Below, piece after piece: positions 49,490 to 58,557 of a stretch of DNA of 64,000 nucleotides (position 1 is the stretch's first letter; the number at the start of each line of letters is the position of its first letter). The stretch spans positions 6,685,001-6,749,000 of the forward strand of contig NZ_CP163439.1 in the NCBI RefSeq assembly GCF_041052385.1. The letters are read 5' to 3'. The DNA is from Streptomyces sp. R28. GTDB lineage: Bacteria; Actinomycetota; Actinomycetes; Streptomycetales; Streptomycetaceae. The position numbers and the translations under genes are program-made. Under the pieces are notes generated by a model. That model made no database searches, was not told the DNA's origin, and was given only the letters and a program-made list of their open reading frames with translations.

Positions 49490-50914
49490 GTGGGGGAGCT
49501 GACGCCGCTCTCGTCGTCGCGGTGGGCGGGCAGTATCACCAAGGCCACTCATGATCAGTGGGCACTGGCCCGCCGCTGCCAGCTGGCCCACATCCAGGAC
49601 CTGGAAGCCGGCATCCGCACCATCGGGCACCGGCTGTCCCAGCCGGTCGGGCAGAAGGGGACCAGACAAGCCCCGGGCGGTTACCGGTCGCAGCGAGAGT
49701 GGCACGCGAAATCCCGGCGGCTACGGGTCTTGGAGAACCGGCTGGCCGCCGCGCGGGCTGACCGCGAGGCGGGAGTTGTGCACGTCGTGCGAGGCGGCAA
49801 GCGGCTGGCCCGCACCAGGCAGCACCTGGAGGCGGCCGGGCTCACCGAGTCCGAATGGCGCCGGGGCCGGGAGGCGGAACGCTGGTTGTGCCAGGCGGAC
49901 GGTGAGTCCGGCAAGCGGTATGGCAATGAGACGATCCGCGTCAGCCCCGACGGCGAGGTGAGCATCAAACTCCCCGCGCCGCTCGCGTATCTGGCCAACG
50001 CTCCGCGCGGACGGTACGTCCTCGCGAGCAGGGTTACGTTCGCGCACCGGGGTGGCGAGTGGGCCGACCGCGTCGCAGCGAACCGGGCTGTGGCCTACCG
50101 CATCCACCTGGATACGGGCCGGGTCCGCTGGTATGTGACCGCGTCCTGGCAGATGCCGCCCACCCCTGCCATCCCTGTCGGGACCGCGCTCGCGCACGGG
50201 GCGATCGGCGTGGACATGAACGCCGACCACCTCGCCGCGTGGCGCCTGGACGTGCACGGCAATCCGACCGGCGCCCCGCGCCGCTTTTTCTGCGACTTGT
50301 CCGGCACCCGGGACCATCGTGATGCCCAGGTGCGTCACGCCCTCACGCGGCTGTTGCACTGGGCCCGGACGTGCGGTGTCCGCGCCATCGCGGTTGAGGA
50401 TCTGGACTTCGCCGCGGAGAAGACCCGGGAGAAGCACGGCCGCAGGAAACGCTTCCGGCAGCTGATCTCCGGCATGCCCACCGGAAAGCTCCGTGCTCGA
50501 CTGACCTCGGTGGCCGACGCCACCGGTATCGCGGTCATCGCCGTGGACCCGGCTTACACCAGCCGCTGGGGCGTCCAGCACTGGCAGAAACCCCTCACCA
50601 GCACCACCCGCAAGACCACTCGCCATGACGCGGCCGCCGTGGCGATCGGAAGGCGCGCCCAGGGACACCCGATCCGGCGACGGACGGCACCGCCCCCTGC
50701 TCACCGGAGTGATGAGCAGGGGCATCGGACCGTCCAGGCGGGACCAGGAGTCCTCGGGCGTGAGGGAACCCGTCCCCGCATCCCCGGATCACGGACACGA
50801 TCCGTGCGCGCTGGTTGCGGAGTGAACACGGGGGACCAGAACGCCCAACACCGTTCGGGGCGTTCGGCTGAGCGTGTGTCCTGGCAACAGGACTCACTCC
50901 CGCTCAGTCTCTAG
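49490..50914 (+). CDS. tnpB: TnpB-like RuvC nuclease / IS200-IS605-type accessory protein, N-terminally short
   Basis: A 474-residue protein from GTG 49490. The RuvC-like triad is present: Asp242 (GVDMNADH), Glu303 (AIAVEDLDF) and Asp380 (TTRHDAAAVAIG). The zinc-ribbon cysteines of typical TnpB are absent (YTSRWGVQHWQ), as in many Streptomyces relatives. The start falls at SSRWAGSITKATHDQWALAR; relatives I remember have roughly 60-70 residues before this, so the N-terminus seems lost. TnpB proteins are RNA-guided nucleases encoded by transposons. No TnpA transposase is adjacent, so the element cannot move by itself. Confidence 0.82.
   Translation: MGELTPLSSSRWAGSITKATHDQWALARRCQLAHIQDLEAGIRTIGHRLSQPVGQKGTRQAPGGYRSQREWHAKSRRLRVLENRLAAARADREAGVVHVVRGGKRLARTRQHLEAAGLTESEWRRGREAERWLCQADGESGKRYGNETIRVSPDGEVSIKLPAPLAYLANAPRGRYVLASRVTFAHRGGEWADRVAANRAVAYRIHLDTGRVRWYVTASWQMPPTPAIPVGTALAHGAIGVDMNADHLAAWRLDVHGNPTGAPRRFFCDLSGTRDHRDAQVRHALTRLLHWARTCGVRAIAVEDLDFAAEKTREKHGRRKRFRQLISGMPTGKLRARLTSVADATGIAVIAVDPAYTSRWGVQHWQKPLTSTTRKTTRHDAAAVAIGRRAQGHPIRRRTAPPPAHRSDEQGHRTVQAGPGVLGREGTRPRIPGSRTRSVRAGCGVNTGDQNAQHRSGRSAERVSWQQDSLPLSL
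50840..50907 (+). ncRNA. possible omega-RNA/element-end structure overlapping the tnpB 3' end
   Basis: Nested hairpins inside the last codons of tnpB: AACGCCC/GGGCGTT (50840-50864), then CTGAGCG (50868-50874) pairing with CGCTCAG (50901-50907) and enclosing TCCTG-GCAA-CAGGA. TnpB guide RNAs derive from this very place, the 3' end of the gene and element. The exact ends and function are not shown by sequence alone. Confidence 0.45.
50892..50906 (+). repeat. right inverted repeat bracketing tnpB
   Basis: ACTCACTCCCGCTCA, the exact reverse complement of 49319-49333. It forms part of the terminal stem of the structured region. Confidence 0.6.
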
Positions 50915-50941
50915 GAACGGTACTGCGGCAGGATGGACCCC

Positions 50942-52975
50942 ATGCCGAACCGACTGGCTCACGAGACGTCCCCCTACCTGCTCCAGCACGCGGACAACCC
51001 CGTCGACTGGTGGCCGTGGTCGGCCGAGGCCTTCGAGGAGGCACGCGAGAGCGGCAAACCGGTCCTGCTCAGCGTCGGCTACAGCAGCTGTCACTGGTGT
51101 CACGTGATGGCCCACGAGTCCTTCGAGGACCAGGAGACCGCCGACTACCTCAACGCCCACTTCGTCAGCGTCAAGGTCGACCGCGAGGAACGCCCCGACG
51201 TGGACGCCGTCTACATGGAGGCCGTCCAGGCGGCCACCGGCCAGGGCGGCTGGCCCATGACCGTCTTCCTCACCCCCGACGCCGAGCCCTTCTACTTCGG
51301 CACCTACTTCCCGCCCGCACCCCGGCAGGGCATGCCGTCCTTCCGGCAGGTCCTGGAGGGCGTCAGCAGCGCGTGGGCCGACCGGCGGGAGGAGGTCGAC
51401 GAGGTCGCCGGGAAGATCGTGCGGGATCTCGCCGGGCGGGAGATCTCCTACGGCGGTACCGAGGCGCCCGGTGAGGAGGAGCTCGCCCAGGCGCTGCTCG
51501 GGCTCACCCGGGAGTACGACCCGCAGCGCGGCGGGTTCGGGGGCGCGCCCAAGTTCCCGCCGTCCATGGTGATCGAGTTCCTGCTGCGGCACCATGCCCG
51601 GACCGGGGCCGAGGGCGCCCTGCAGATGGCGCAGGACACCTGCGAGCGGATGGCCCGCGGCGGGATCTACGACCAGCTCGGCGGCGGGTTCGCGCGCTAC
51701 TCCGTCGACCGCGACTGGGTCGTGCCGCACTTCGAGAAGATGCTCTACGACAACGCCCTGCTCTGCCGCGTCTACGCCCACCTGTGGCGCGCCACCGGCT
51801 CCGATCTCGCCCGCCGGGTCGCCCTGGAGACCGCCGACTTCATGGTGCGCGAACTGCGCACCGACGAGGGCGGGTTCGCCTCCGCGCTCGACGCCGACAG
51901 CGACGACGGGACCGGCAAGCACGTCGAGGGCGCGTACTACGTCTGGACTGCGCGGCAGCTGCGCGAGGTGCTCGGCGACGAGGACGCCGAACTCGCCGTC
52001 CGGTATTTCGGCGTCACCGAGGAGGGCACGTTCGAGCACGGCTCGTCCGTGCTGCAACTCCCGCAGCAGGACGAGCTGTTCGACGCCGAGAAGATCACCT
52101 CGATCCGTGAGCGCCTGCTCCGGCAGCGCGGCACGCGTCCCGCTCCCGGCCGCGACGACAAGATCGTCGCCGCCTGGAACGGCCTCGCGATCGCCGCCCT
52201 CGCCGAGACCGGCGCCTACTTCGACCGCCCCGACCTCGTGGACGCCGCCCTCGGCGCCGCCGACCTGCTCGTACGGCTGCACCTCGACGACCACGCCCGT
52301 CTCGCCCGTACCAGCAAGGGCGGCCAAGTCGGCGCGAACGTAGGTGTGCTGGAGGACTACGGAGATGTCGCCGAGGGCTTCCTCGCGCTCGCCTCCGTCA
52401 CCGGCGAGGGGGTCTGGCTGGAGTTCGCCGGGTTCCTGCTCGATCACGTGCTCGCCCGCTTCACCGACGAGGAGTCCGGCGCCCTCTACGACACCGCCGC
52501 CGACGCCGAGCAGCTGATCCGCCGCCCCCAGGACCCCACCGACAACGCCGCCCCCTCCGGCTGGAGTGCCGCGGCCGGTGCCCTGCTGAGCTACGCCGCG
52601 CAGACCGGAGCCGAGCCCCATCGCGCCGCCGCCGAGAAGGCGCTGGGCGTCGTCAAGGCCCTCGGCCCACGCGTTCCGCGTTTCATCGGCTGGGGTCTCG
52701 CCGTCGCCGAGGCCAACCTCGACGGGCCGCGCGAGGTCGCGATCGTCGGGCCGAGCCTCGACGACAAGGCCACAAGGACCTTGCACCGTACGGCCCTTCT
52801 CGGTACCGCGCCCGGAGCCGTCGTGGCCGTCGGGGCTGCGGACAGTGACGAGCTGCCGCTCCTCGCCGATCGCCCTCTGGTCGGCGGTGAACCGGCCGCG
52901 TACGTCTGCCGCAACTTCACGTGTGACGCCCCGACGACCGATCCGGAGCGACTGCGCACGGCGCTGACGAACTGA
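50942..52975 (+). CDS. DUF255 thioredoxin-domain protein (YyaL/spermatogenesis-associated-20 family)
   Basis: A 677-residue cytoplasmic protein. The N-terminal 160 residues are a thioredoxin-like DUF255 domain with SSCHWCHVMAHESFED, the family's CHWCH signature. The rest is an (alpha/alpha)6-barrel-like region similar to N-acylglucosamine 2-epimerases (GGGFARYSVDRDWVVPHFEK). ATG 50942 (MPNRLAHETSPYLLQ) matches the usual family start; ATG 50933 is nine bases upstream. The biochemical role is unresolved. Confidence 0.92.
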   Translation: MPNRLAHETSPYLLQHADNPVDWWPWSAEAFEEARESGKPVLLSVGYSSCHWCHVMAHESFEDQETADYLNAHFVSVKVDREERPDVDAVYMEAVQAATGQGGWPMTVFLTPDAEPFYFGTYFPPAPRQGMPSFRQVLEGVSSAWADRREEVDEVAGKIVRDLAGREISYGGTEAPGEEELAQALLGLTREYDPQRGGFGGAPKFPPSMVIEFLLRHHARTGAEGALQMAQDTCERMARGGIYDQLGGGFARYSVDRDWVVPHFEKMLYDNALLCRVYAHLWRATGSDLARRVALETADFMVRELRTDEGGFASALDADSDDGTGKHVEGAYYVWTARQLREVLGDEDAELAVRYFGVTEEGTFEHGSSVLQLPQQDELFDAEKITSIRERLLRQRGTRPAPGRDDKIVAAWNGLAIAALAETGAYFDRPDLVDAALGAADLLVRLHLDDHARLARTSKGGQVGANVGVLEDYGDVAEGFLALASVTGEGVWLEFAGFLLDHVLARFTDEESGALYDTAADAEQLIRRPQDPTDNAAPSGWSAAAGALLSYAAQTGAEPHRAAAEKALGVVKALGPRVPRFIGWGLAVAEANLDGPREVAIVGPSLDDKATRTLHRTALLGTAPGAVVAVGAADSDELPLLADRPLVGGEPAAYVCRNFTCDAPTTDPERLRTALTN

Positions 52976-53032
52976 TCCGCCCGGCGCATGTCCGCGACTG
53001 CGTCGACAGCCTCACGTGAGCAAGCGCTCGCT

Positions 53033-53761
53033 TCAGCTCGCGTAGTCGGCGAGGGCGCGTTCCACGATGGCCACCAGCTGTTCGTGGTGCGCGCCCTTCC
53101 AGTACGCGCGCTTGCACTGGGTGCACTGTGCGAAGACGTCGTACGACCGCTGCGTCCCGCCCTCCAGCTGGTCCGCCACCTCGTCCTTGGTGGCGGCCTT
53201 GAGCACGCCGTTGCAGGCGGAGCAGCGGGTCCAGGGGTGCAGCTCGGGGCGGAACCGGTCCAGGACCTCGCGGAGCTGGTCCTCGGGGCGGGTGCTGTAG
53301 ATGTACGCGCCGGTCCACAGTTCGCGGCGGCGCAGCAGCCCCCGGTCACGGCTGAGCATGACCCGCTGCTCGGCGGCCGAGCGGGCGGCGAGCGCCGGGT
53401 CGCCGATGTCCGTCGACTCGTACGCCGTGTCCACGCCGAGCAGGCGCAGGCGGCGGGCGAGGGTGCCTAGGTGGACGTCGAGCAGGAAGCGCAGGGGAGC
53501 GCCGGGCACCCGCTGGGGGTGCTGGACGGGCCGTACGGTCACGGACTCGCCCGCCGCCGGGATGTGCGACACCGGCACCTCGCGGCCGTCGACGACCAGG
53601 GTGCCGACCTCGGTGAGCGGGACGCCGAGGGACTCGACGACATGGCCGAGGGTCGAGACGCCGTCGGTGGTGACCTGGGCGGCACCGTCCTGGCGCCGTC
53701 CGTTGGGGAGGAAGACGCGCAGCTCGGAGGCGAACTCGACACGGATCTCGGGACCGTTCAC
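53033..53761 (-). CDS. Mut7-C RNase-domain protein with ubiquitin-like N-terminus
   Basis: A 242-residue protein starting at GTG 53761. Residues about 1-85 are a ThiS/MoaD-like (Mut7-C ubiquitin) fold. Residues about 92-235 are the Mut7-C domain: RFLLDVHLGTLARRLRLLG, LSRDRGLLRRR (PIN-like acidic positions) and a zinc ribbon of Cys pairs, CSACNGVL and CTQCKRAYW. It is predicted to act on RNA; the target is unknown. It converges with the DUF255 gene. Confidence 0.88.
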   Translation of the reverse strand: MNGPEIRVEFASELRVFLPNGRRQDGAAQVTTDGVSTLGHVVESLGVPLTEVGTLVVDGREVPVSHIPAAGESVTVRPVQHPQRVPGAPLRFLLDVHLGTLARRLRLLGVDTAYESTDIGDPALAARSAAEQRVMLSRDRGLLRRRELWTGAYIYSTRPEDQLREVLDRFRPELHPWTRCSACNGVLKAATKDEVADQLEGGTQRSYDVFAQCTQCKRAYWKGAHHEQLVAIVERALADYAS

Positions 53762-53794
53762 CCGGCCAGGATGTCACGGCCGGGCGCTCGTGCC

Positions 53795-54433
53795 TCAGGT
53801 CTTTTTCGCGGGGAGGCCGTGCTCGATGACGTCCAGGGCCCGGTCCACCAGCTCGCGGAGGTCGTCCCGGCAGTCGTTCTCCGCCCAGGCGATGTTGACC
53901 TCCATCAGGCCGCCGACGAGGGACATCGCGTAGACCCGCACTTCCAGGGCTTCCGGGTCCAGACCGAGGCGCTCGGCGATGGCGCCCCGCAGCAGGCGTC
54001 CGGTCGCCGACATGCTCTCGATCATCCGGGCGCGGACGGCGGGGATCTGGACCGCCAGGTGCGCCCGGGTCCGGACCGCCTCCGGGTCCTCGGCCAGCAG
54101 CGCGTCCATGGCCCTGTGCATCACGTACCGCACCGAGTCCATCCAGGACTCCGAGGCGGGCCGGGCCCGCAACTCCTCCAGCATCAGAGGGTCGTACTCG
54201 TCCGTGAGGACGATGTCCTCCTTCGTCGGGAAGTACCGGAAGACCGTGGACGGCGACACCTCGGCGCGCTCGGCGATCTGCTCGATCGTGGTGGCGTCGT
54301 AGCCCTGTTCCTTGACCAGCGCGTACGTCGCGTCGCGGATCGCCGTCCGGGTCTTGATCTTCTTCCGCTCACGAAGCCCCAGCTGGGGACGGTCGGTCAG
54401 GGGAGAGGAGTGCGCGGAGGTCATGGCGCTCAT
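53795..54433 (-). CDS. TetR-family regulator next to a ruined MFS pump
   Basis: A 212-residue regulator with a clean TetR DNA-binding domain at about 22-68 (TTIEQIAERAEVSPSTVFRYF) and a C-terminal TetR ligand domain of the actinobacterial type (MSATGRLLRGAIAERLGLDP). Its ATG overlaps the stop region of the MFS pseudogene upstream (4 bp), so it once followed the pump in an operon. It appears intact. Confidence 0.9.
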   Translation of the reverse strand: MSAMTSAHSSPLTDRPQLGLRERKKIKTRTAIRDATYALVKEQGYDATTIEQIAERAEVSPSTVFRYFPTKEDIVLTDEYDPLMLEELRARPASESWMDSVRYVMHRAMDALLAEDPEAVRTRAHLAVQIPAVRARMIESMSATGRLLRGAIAERLGLDPEALEVRVYAMSLVGGLMEVNIAWAENDCRDDLRELVDRALDVIEHGLPAKKT

Positions 54434-55122
54434 TGTCGGGCATCGGCCCGCTCAGCAGCCATGTCCGGCCTCTCGGGCCCACGCGCATCGGGCGTGCCCG
54501 GCAGGAACGCCGCCGCCGCCGGCAGCGCGGAGACGGGGGCCGCGATCCCGCGCACCAGCAGGACCACGCCCATGCCGTGGACGTAGGCGCTGTTCGCGGA
54601 GGCCGCGAGCTCGGCCGAGCAGGCCCGCTCGGCGACGAGGTGCGCCACGACCACGGACCCCGGCGGTGTCGGCGGCCCGCGCGGGCAGCCCGGTGACGTC
54701 GAGCCGGTCCCGGAAGGTGCCCGCGAGCAGGCTGCCGAGCAGCGCGATACCGATCGCACCGCCGGCCTGACCCGGGTGGGGGCTTCGATGATCGCGTAGA
54801 CGAGGGCTCCGAGACCGGTCACGGCGAGCGCGGGTGGAGAGGGCGTCGACCTTCGGGGATGCGGGGTCCTTCGTCTCCGGGAGCAGGAAGACGCAGGCGG
54901 CGATACCGATGGCGGCCATCGGGACGTTGATCAGGAAGACCGATCCCCACCAGAAGTGGTTCAGCAGCGTTCACGTCGTCGGCGAGTGCGCCGACCAGTG
55001 ATCCGGCGAGGAAGACGGACGCCGAGCCCGGTGATCAGCATCAGCCGCCGCCCGAACCGGTCGCCGAGCAGGCCTGCGGGCAGCATCAGCGCGGCGAAGA
55101 CGACGACGTACGCGTCCGCCAT
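54430..55122 (-). pseudogene. degraded MFS multidrug efflux gene (EmrB/QacA type)
   Basis: Pieces of a 14-helix exporter appear in all three minus frames in the correct order: MADAYVVVFAALMLPAGLLG with DRFGRRL (N-terminal motif A), MAAIGIAACVFLLPETKD, GLGALVYAIIEAPT, GGAIGIALLGSLLAGTFRD and finally AYVHGMGVVLLVRGIAAPVS. Large parts are missing and several frameshifts separate the pieces, so no functional pump is made. The first helix is also gone. Confidence 0.75.
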
Positions 55123-55172
55123 CGTCCTCCCCCCCCGTGCTAAACGCCTGGGGGGACCCCGAGCCGCATGCT

Positions 55173-55226
55173 GGCGACCAGGGCGACCAGGGCGACCAGG
55201 GCGACCAGGGCGACCAGGGCGGCCAG
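55173..55226. repeat. six 9-bp tandem repeats (GGCGACCAG)
   Basis: Five exact GGCGACCAG units and a sixth with one change. On the minus strand one frame gives a repeated Leu-Val-Ala, as though it expanded within the membrane-helix code of the ruined MFS gene just downstream. Confidence 0.85.
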
Positions 55227-55327
55227 GGCCCACCAACGGCGAGGATCCGGAGTGACAGTGTCCGTGAAATGAGGGTGACTCTCGAAATCTAGTGACTGTC
55301 AATGGGGGTCTGCTGTCGGCATGCAAA

Positions 55328-55355
55328 AGGGCCACGGCTCGAAAGCCGTGGCCCT
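55328..55355 (-). terminator. terminator of the hemolysin III-family gene
   Basis: AGGGCCACGGCT and AGCCGTGGCCCT form a perfect 12-bp stem with a 4-nt loop; on the minus strand it is followed by TTTTGCAT, a typical intrinsic terminator. Confidence 0.85.
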
Positions 55356-55380
55356 GATGGGGAAAGGGTGCTGCGCGGGG

Positions 55381-56127
55381 CTATCCGTGCTGGTACGCCA
55401 CCAGCGAGATCCCCACGTAGTGCGTGATGAACGCCGCCAGCGTGAAGGAGTGGAAGACCTCGTGGAAGCCGAACCAGCGCGGTGACGGGTTCGGGCGCTT
55501 GATGCCGTAGATCACGCCGCCCGCGCTGTAGAGGAGGCCGCCGACGATGACCAGGACCAGTACGGCGATGCCGCCGGTGCGCATGAAGTCCGGCAGGAAG
55601 AAGACGGCCGCCCAGCCCATCGCGATGTAGCAGGGGGTGTAGAGCCAGCGCGGGGCGCCGACCCAGAACACGCGGAAGATGATGCCCGCCGCGGCGGCGG
55701 CCCAGATGCCCCACAGCAGCCACTGACCCTTGGACCCCGGCAGGAGCAGCATCGTCAGCGGGGTGTAGGTGCCCGCGATGATCAGGAAGATGTTGGCGTG
55801 ATCCAGCCGGCGCAGGAAGCCGTCCATGCGCGGGCTCCAGTTGCCCCGGTGGTACAGCGCGCTCACGCCGAACAGCAGGCAGGCGGTGAGGGCGAAGATC
55901 CCGCAGGCGAGCCGGCCTCTGGGGGAGTCGGCGAGGGCGGTGAGCACCAGGCCCGCGATCAGTGCGGCCGGGAACATGCCGAGGTGCAGCCAGCCGCGGA
56001 GCTTGGGCTTGATCTCGTCCGTCAGCTGCTGGGCGTGGTGCGCGATCTGTTGAGGCAGGGAAGGCGCGGCCGAACCGCGGCCGGCGGCCGCCGTGTCCGG
56101 TTGCGCGTCGGGGACGGGCGCAGTCAT
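55381..56127 (-). CDS. hemolysin III / PAQR-family membrane protein
   Basis: A 248-residue seven-helix protein of the YqfA/TrhA (PAQR) family. Conserved polar positions are in LYHRGNWSPRMDGFLRRLDH, TYTPLTML, and the last helix region FHEVFHSFTLAAFITHY, where Ser-His-Asp-His residues may bind a metal. ATG 56127 was chosen because TACGAT (complement 56135-56140) is 7 nt away, implying a leaderless mRNA; ATG 56136 overlaps that element. The name hemolysin is historical; homologues influence membrane lipid homeostasis. Confidence 0.87.
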   Translation of the reverse strand: MTAPVPDAQPDTAAAGRGSAAPSLPQQIAHHAQQLTDEIKPKLRGWLHLGMFPAALIAGLVLTALADSPRGRLACGIFALTACLLFGVSALYHRGNWSPRMDGFLRRLDHANIFLIIAGTYTPLTMLLLPGSKGQWLLWGIWAAAAAGIIFRVFWVGAPRWLYTPCYIAMGWAAVFFLPDFMRTGGIAVLVLVIVGGLLYSAGGVIYGIKRPNPSPRWFGFHEVFHSFTLAAFITHYVGISLVAYQHG

Positions 56128-56470
56128 GGAGGGCATCGTACCTACGGAACCGTAAGTTACGTATCAGGGCGCCGAGATGGGGGCCCGGAAGTGGCCATCG
56201 TCTCATGGGGTACCCGGAACGGGCGCACCTGGGGTGAAGCCGTGGTGACGCATCGAAAACATCTGGATGAGTGGCGATGCTCACGCCGCTCACCTGTGAC
56301 GCCCTCTGGACATATGGGCGGACGCGTCGGATGATCAAATGAGTGCGGTCGGCACCGGATGAGCGCGGAAGACCGGGACAGCAGGTCGGGTCCGCGAAGC
56401 ATCCGGGTCGTGGCCCCCACGGGGCACACAAGGGCATATTCAGGACAAAATCCCTCACTTAGGAGCAACC
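56128..56470. promoter_or_regulatory. shared promoter region of the hemolysin III gene and pck
   Basis: 343 bp without a gene. TACGGAACCGTA at 56143-56154 is a perfect dyad overlapping the region upstream of the -10 of the minus-strand gene. An AT-richer stretch (gcatattcaggacaaaatcc) just before the pck ribosome site AGGAG could hold the pck promoter. Confidence 0.4.
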
Positions 56471-58294
56471 GTGGCGCGCGACATCGCGGCTCCCCCCGTC
56501 GTCCCCACAAACCACCAGGAGCTGATCTCGTGGGTCAACGAGATCGCCGAACTGACGCAGCCGGACAGCGTGGTCTGGTGTGACGGATCCGAGGCCGAGT
56601 ACGACCGTCTGAGCGCGGAGCTCGTCGAGAAGGGCACCTTCAAGAAGCTCGACCCGATCAAGCGCCCCAACTCGTACTACGCGGCCTCCGACCCGACCGA
56701 CGTCGCGCGCGTCGAGGACCGGACCTTCATCTGCTCCGAGAAGGAGCAGGACGCGGGGCCGACGAACCACTGGATGGACCCCGCCGAGATGCGTGAGGTC
56801 TTCTCCGGCGAGAAGGGCGTCTTCCGCGGCTCGATGCGCGGCCGGACCATGTACGTCGTCCCGTTCTGCATGGGCCCGCTCGGCTCGAAGCTCTCCGCGA
56901 TCGGCGTCGAGATCACCGACTCCGCCTACGTCGCCGTCTCCATGCGCACCATGACCCGCATGGGTCAGGCCGTCCTCGACGAGCTCGGAGAGGACGGCTT
57001 CTTCGTGAAGGCCGTGCACTCCGTGGGCGCCCCGTTGGAGGAAGGCCAGGAGGACGTCCCCTGGCCCTGCAACCGGACCAAGTACATCTCGCACTTCCCG
57101 GAAAGCCGCGAGATCTGGTCCTACGGCTCCGGCTACGGCGGCAACGCCCTGCTCGGCAAGAAGTGCTACGCCCTGCGCATCGCCTCCGTCATGGCTCGCG
57201 ACGAGGGCTGGCTCGCCGAGCACATGCTGATCCTGAAACTCACCCCGCCGCAGGGCGAGTCCAAGTACGTCGCCGCCGCCTTCCCGAGCGCCTGCGGCAA
57301 GACGAACCTCGCCATGCTGGAGCCCACGATCTCCGGCTGGACCGTCGAGACGATCGGCGACGACATCGCCTGGATGCGCTTCGGCGAGGACGGCCGCCTG
57401 TACGCCATCAACCCCGAGGCCGGCTTCTTCGGCGTCGCGCCCGGCACCGGTGAGCACACCAACGCCAACGCGATGAAGACGCTGTGGGGCAACTCGGTCT
57501 TCACCAACGTGGCGCTGACGGACGACAACGACATCTGGTGGGAGGGCATGACGGAGGAGACTCCGGCCCACCTCACCGACTGGAAGGGCAACGACTGGAC
57601 GCCGGGCAGCGAGACGCCGGCCGCCCACCCCAACGCCCGCTTCACCGTCCCCGCCTCGCAGTGCCCGATCATCGCGCCCGAGTGGGAGGACCCCAAGGGC
57701 GTGCCGATCTCGGCGATCCTCTTCGGCGGGCGCCGCGCCACCGCAGTACCGCTGGTGACGGAGTCCTTCGACTGGAACCACGGCGTGTTCCTCGGCGCCA
57801 ACGTGGCGAGCGAGAAGACCGCCCCCGCCGAGGGCAAGGTCGGCGAGCTGCGCCGCGACCCCTTCGCCATGCTGCCGTTCTGCGGCTACAACATGGGTGA
57901 CTACATGGGCCACTGGGTCGATGTCGCCAAGGGCAAGGACCAGGCCAAGCTGCCGAAGATCTACTACGTCAACTGGTTCCGCAAGAACGACGAGGGCAAG
58001 TTCGTCTGGCCCGGCTTCGGCGAGAACAGCCGCGTCCTGAAGTGGATCGTCGACCGCCTCGACGGCAAGGCCGAGGGCGTCGAGACCCCGATCGGCATCC
58101 TGCCGGCCAAGGGAGCCCTGGACACGAACGGCCTCGAACTGGCCGACTCCGACCTCGAGTTCCTCCTCACCGTCGACAAGGAGGTCTGGCGCGAGGAGGC
58201 CGCGCTCGTCCCCGACCACCTCAACACCTTCGGTGACCACACGCCGAAGGAGCTGTGGGACGAGTACCACGCGCTGGTGCAGCGCCTGGGCTGA
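56471..58294 (+). CDS. pckG: phosphoenolpyruvate carboxykinase (GTP)
   Basis: A 607-residue GTP-dependent enzyme converting oxaloacetate to PEP, the first step of gluconeogenesis. The P-loop has the GTP-PEPCK form FPSACGKTNLAM with the hyper-reactive Cys275; other motifs are GSGYGGNALLGKKCYALRIA, NPEAGFFGVAPGT and FGGRRATAVPLV. GTG 56471 has AGGAG 5 nt upstream. Length equals the family norm. It is monocistronic. Confidence 0.96.
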   Translation: MARDIAAPPVVPTNHQELISWVNEIAELTQPDSVVWCDGSEAEYDRLSAELVEKGTFKKLDPIKRPNSYYAASDPTDVARVEDRTFICSEKEQDAGPTNHWMDPAEMREVFSGEKGVFRGSMRGRTMYVVPFCMGPLGSKLSAIGVEITDSAYVAVSMRTMTRMGQAVLDELGEDGFFVKAVHSVGAPLEEGQEDVPWPCNRTKYISHFPESREIWSYGSGYGGNALLGKKCYALRIASVMARDEGWLAEHMLILKLTPPQGESKYVAAAFPSACGKTNLAMLEPTISGWTVETIGDDIAWMRFGEDGRLYAINPEAGFFGVAPGTGEHTNANAMKTLWGNSVFTNVALTDDNDIWWEGMTEETPAHLTDWKGNDWTPGSETPAAHPNARFTVPASQCPIIAPEWEDPKGVPISAILFGGRRATAVPLVTESFDWNHGVFLGANVASEKTAPAEGKVGELRRDPFAMLPFCGYNMGDYMGHWVDVAKGKDQAKLPKIYYVNWFRKNDEGKFVWPGFGENSRVLKWIVDRLDGKAEGVETPIGILPAKGALDTNGLELADSDLEFLLTVDKEVWREEAALVPDHLNTFGDHTPKELWDEYHALVQRLG

Positions 58295-58557
58295 GAAGGC
58301 CCCCCAAGACGCCGCGGCCGGCTCCGAGTGTGCCCTGACCAGCAACATCGTCACGGCCGGCCGCGGTGACAGCACCACAGACCGGCGAAGTTCCGTACAA
58401 CGGCGTGCGGGGCTCTGGGCCTGTCGTCGCGCCCCGTCCGCCCCGACGGACGCGCGACGACGGGCCCTCGCCTGTGTCCGGCCCGCTCTGCTTCTGTGGG
58501 CGGCGGCCACCGGCGCCACGCCCGACCTGCTGGTGCAGCCCGCCGACCCCCCGCGGC

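Noticed and set aside
53795..54433. TetR gene considered as part of an active efflux operon
   Set aside because: The adjacent MFS gene is broken in several places, so no functional pump is encoded here.
55173..55226. Tandem repeat considered as a CRISPR array
   Set aside because: Units are 9 bp and contiguous with no spacers; no cas gene is near. The repeats at 26754 and 36627 fail for the same reason.
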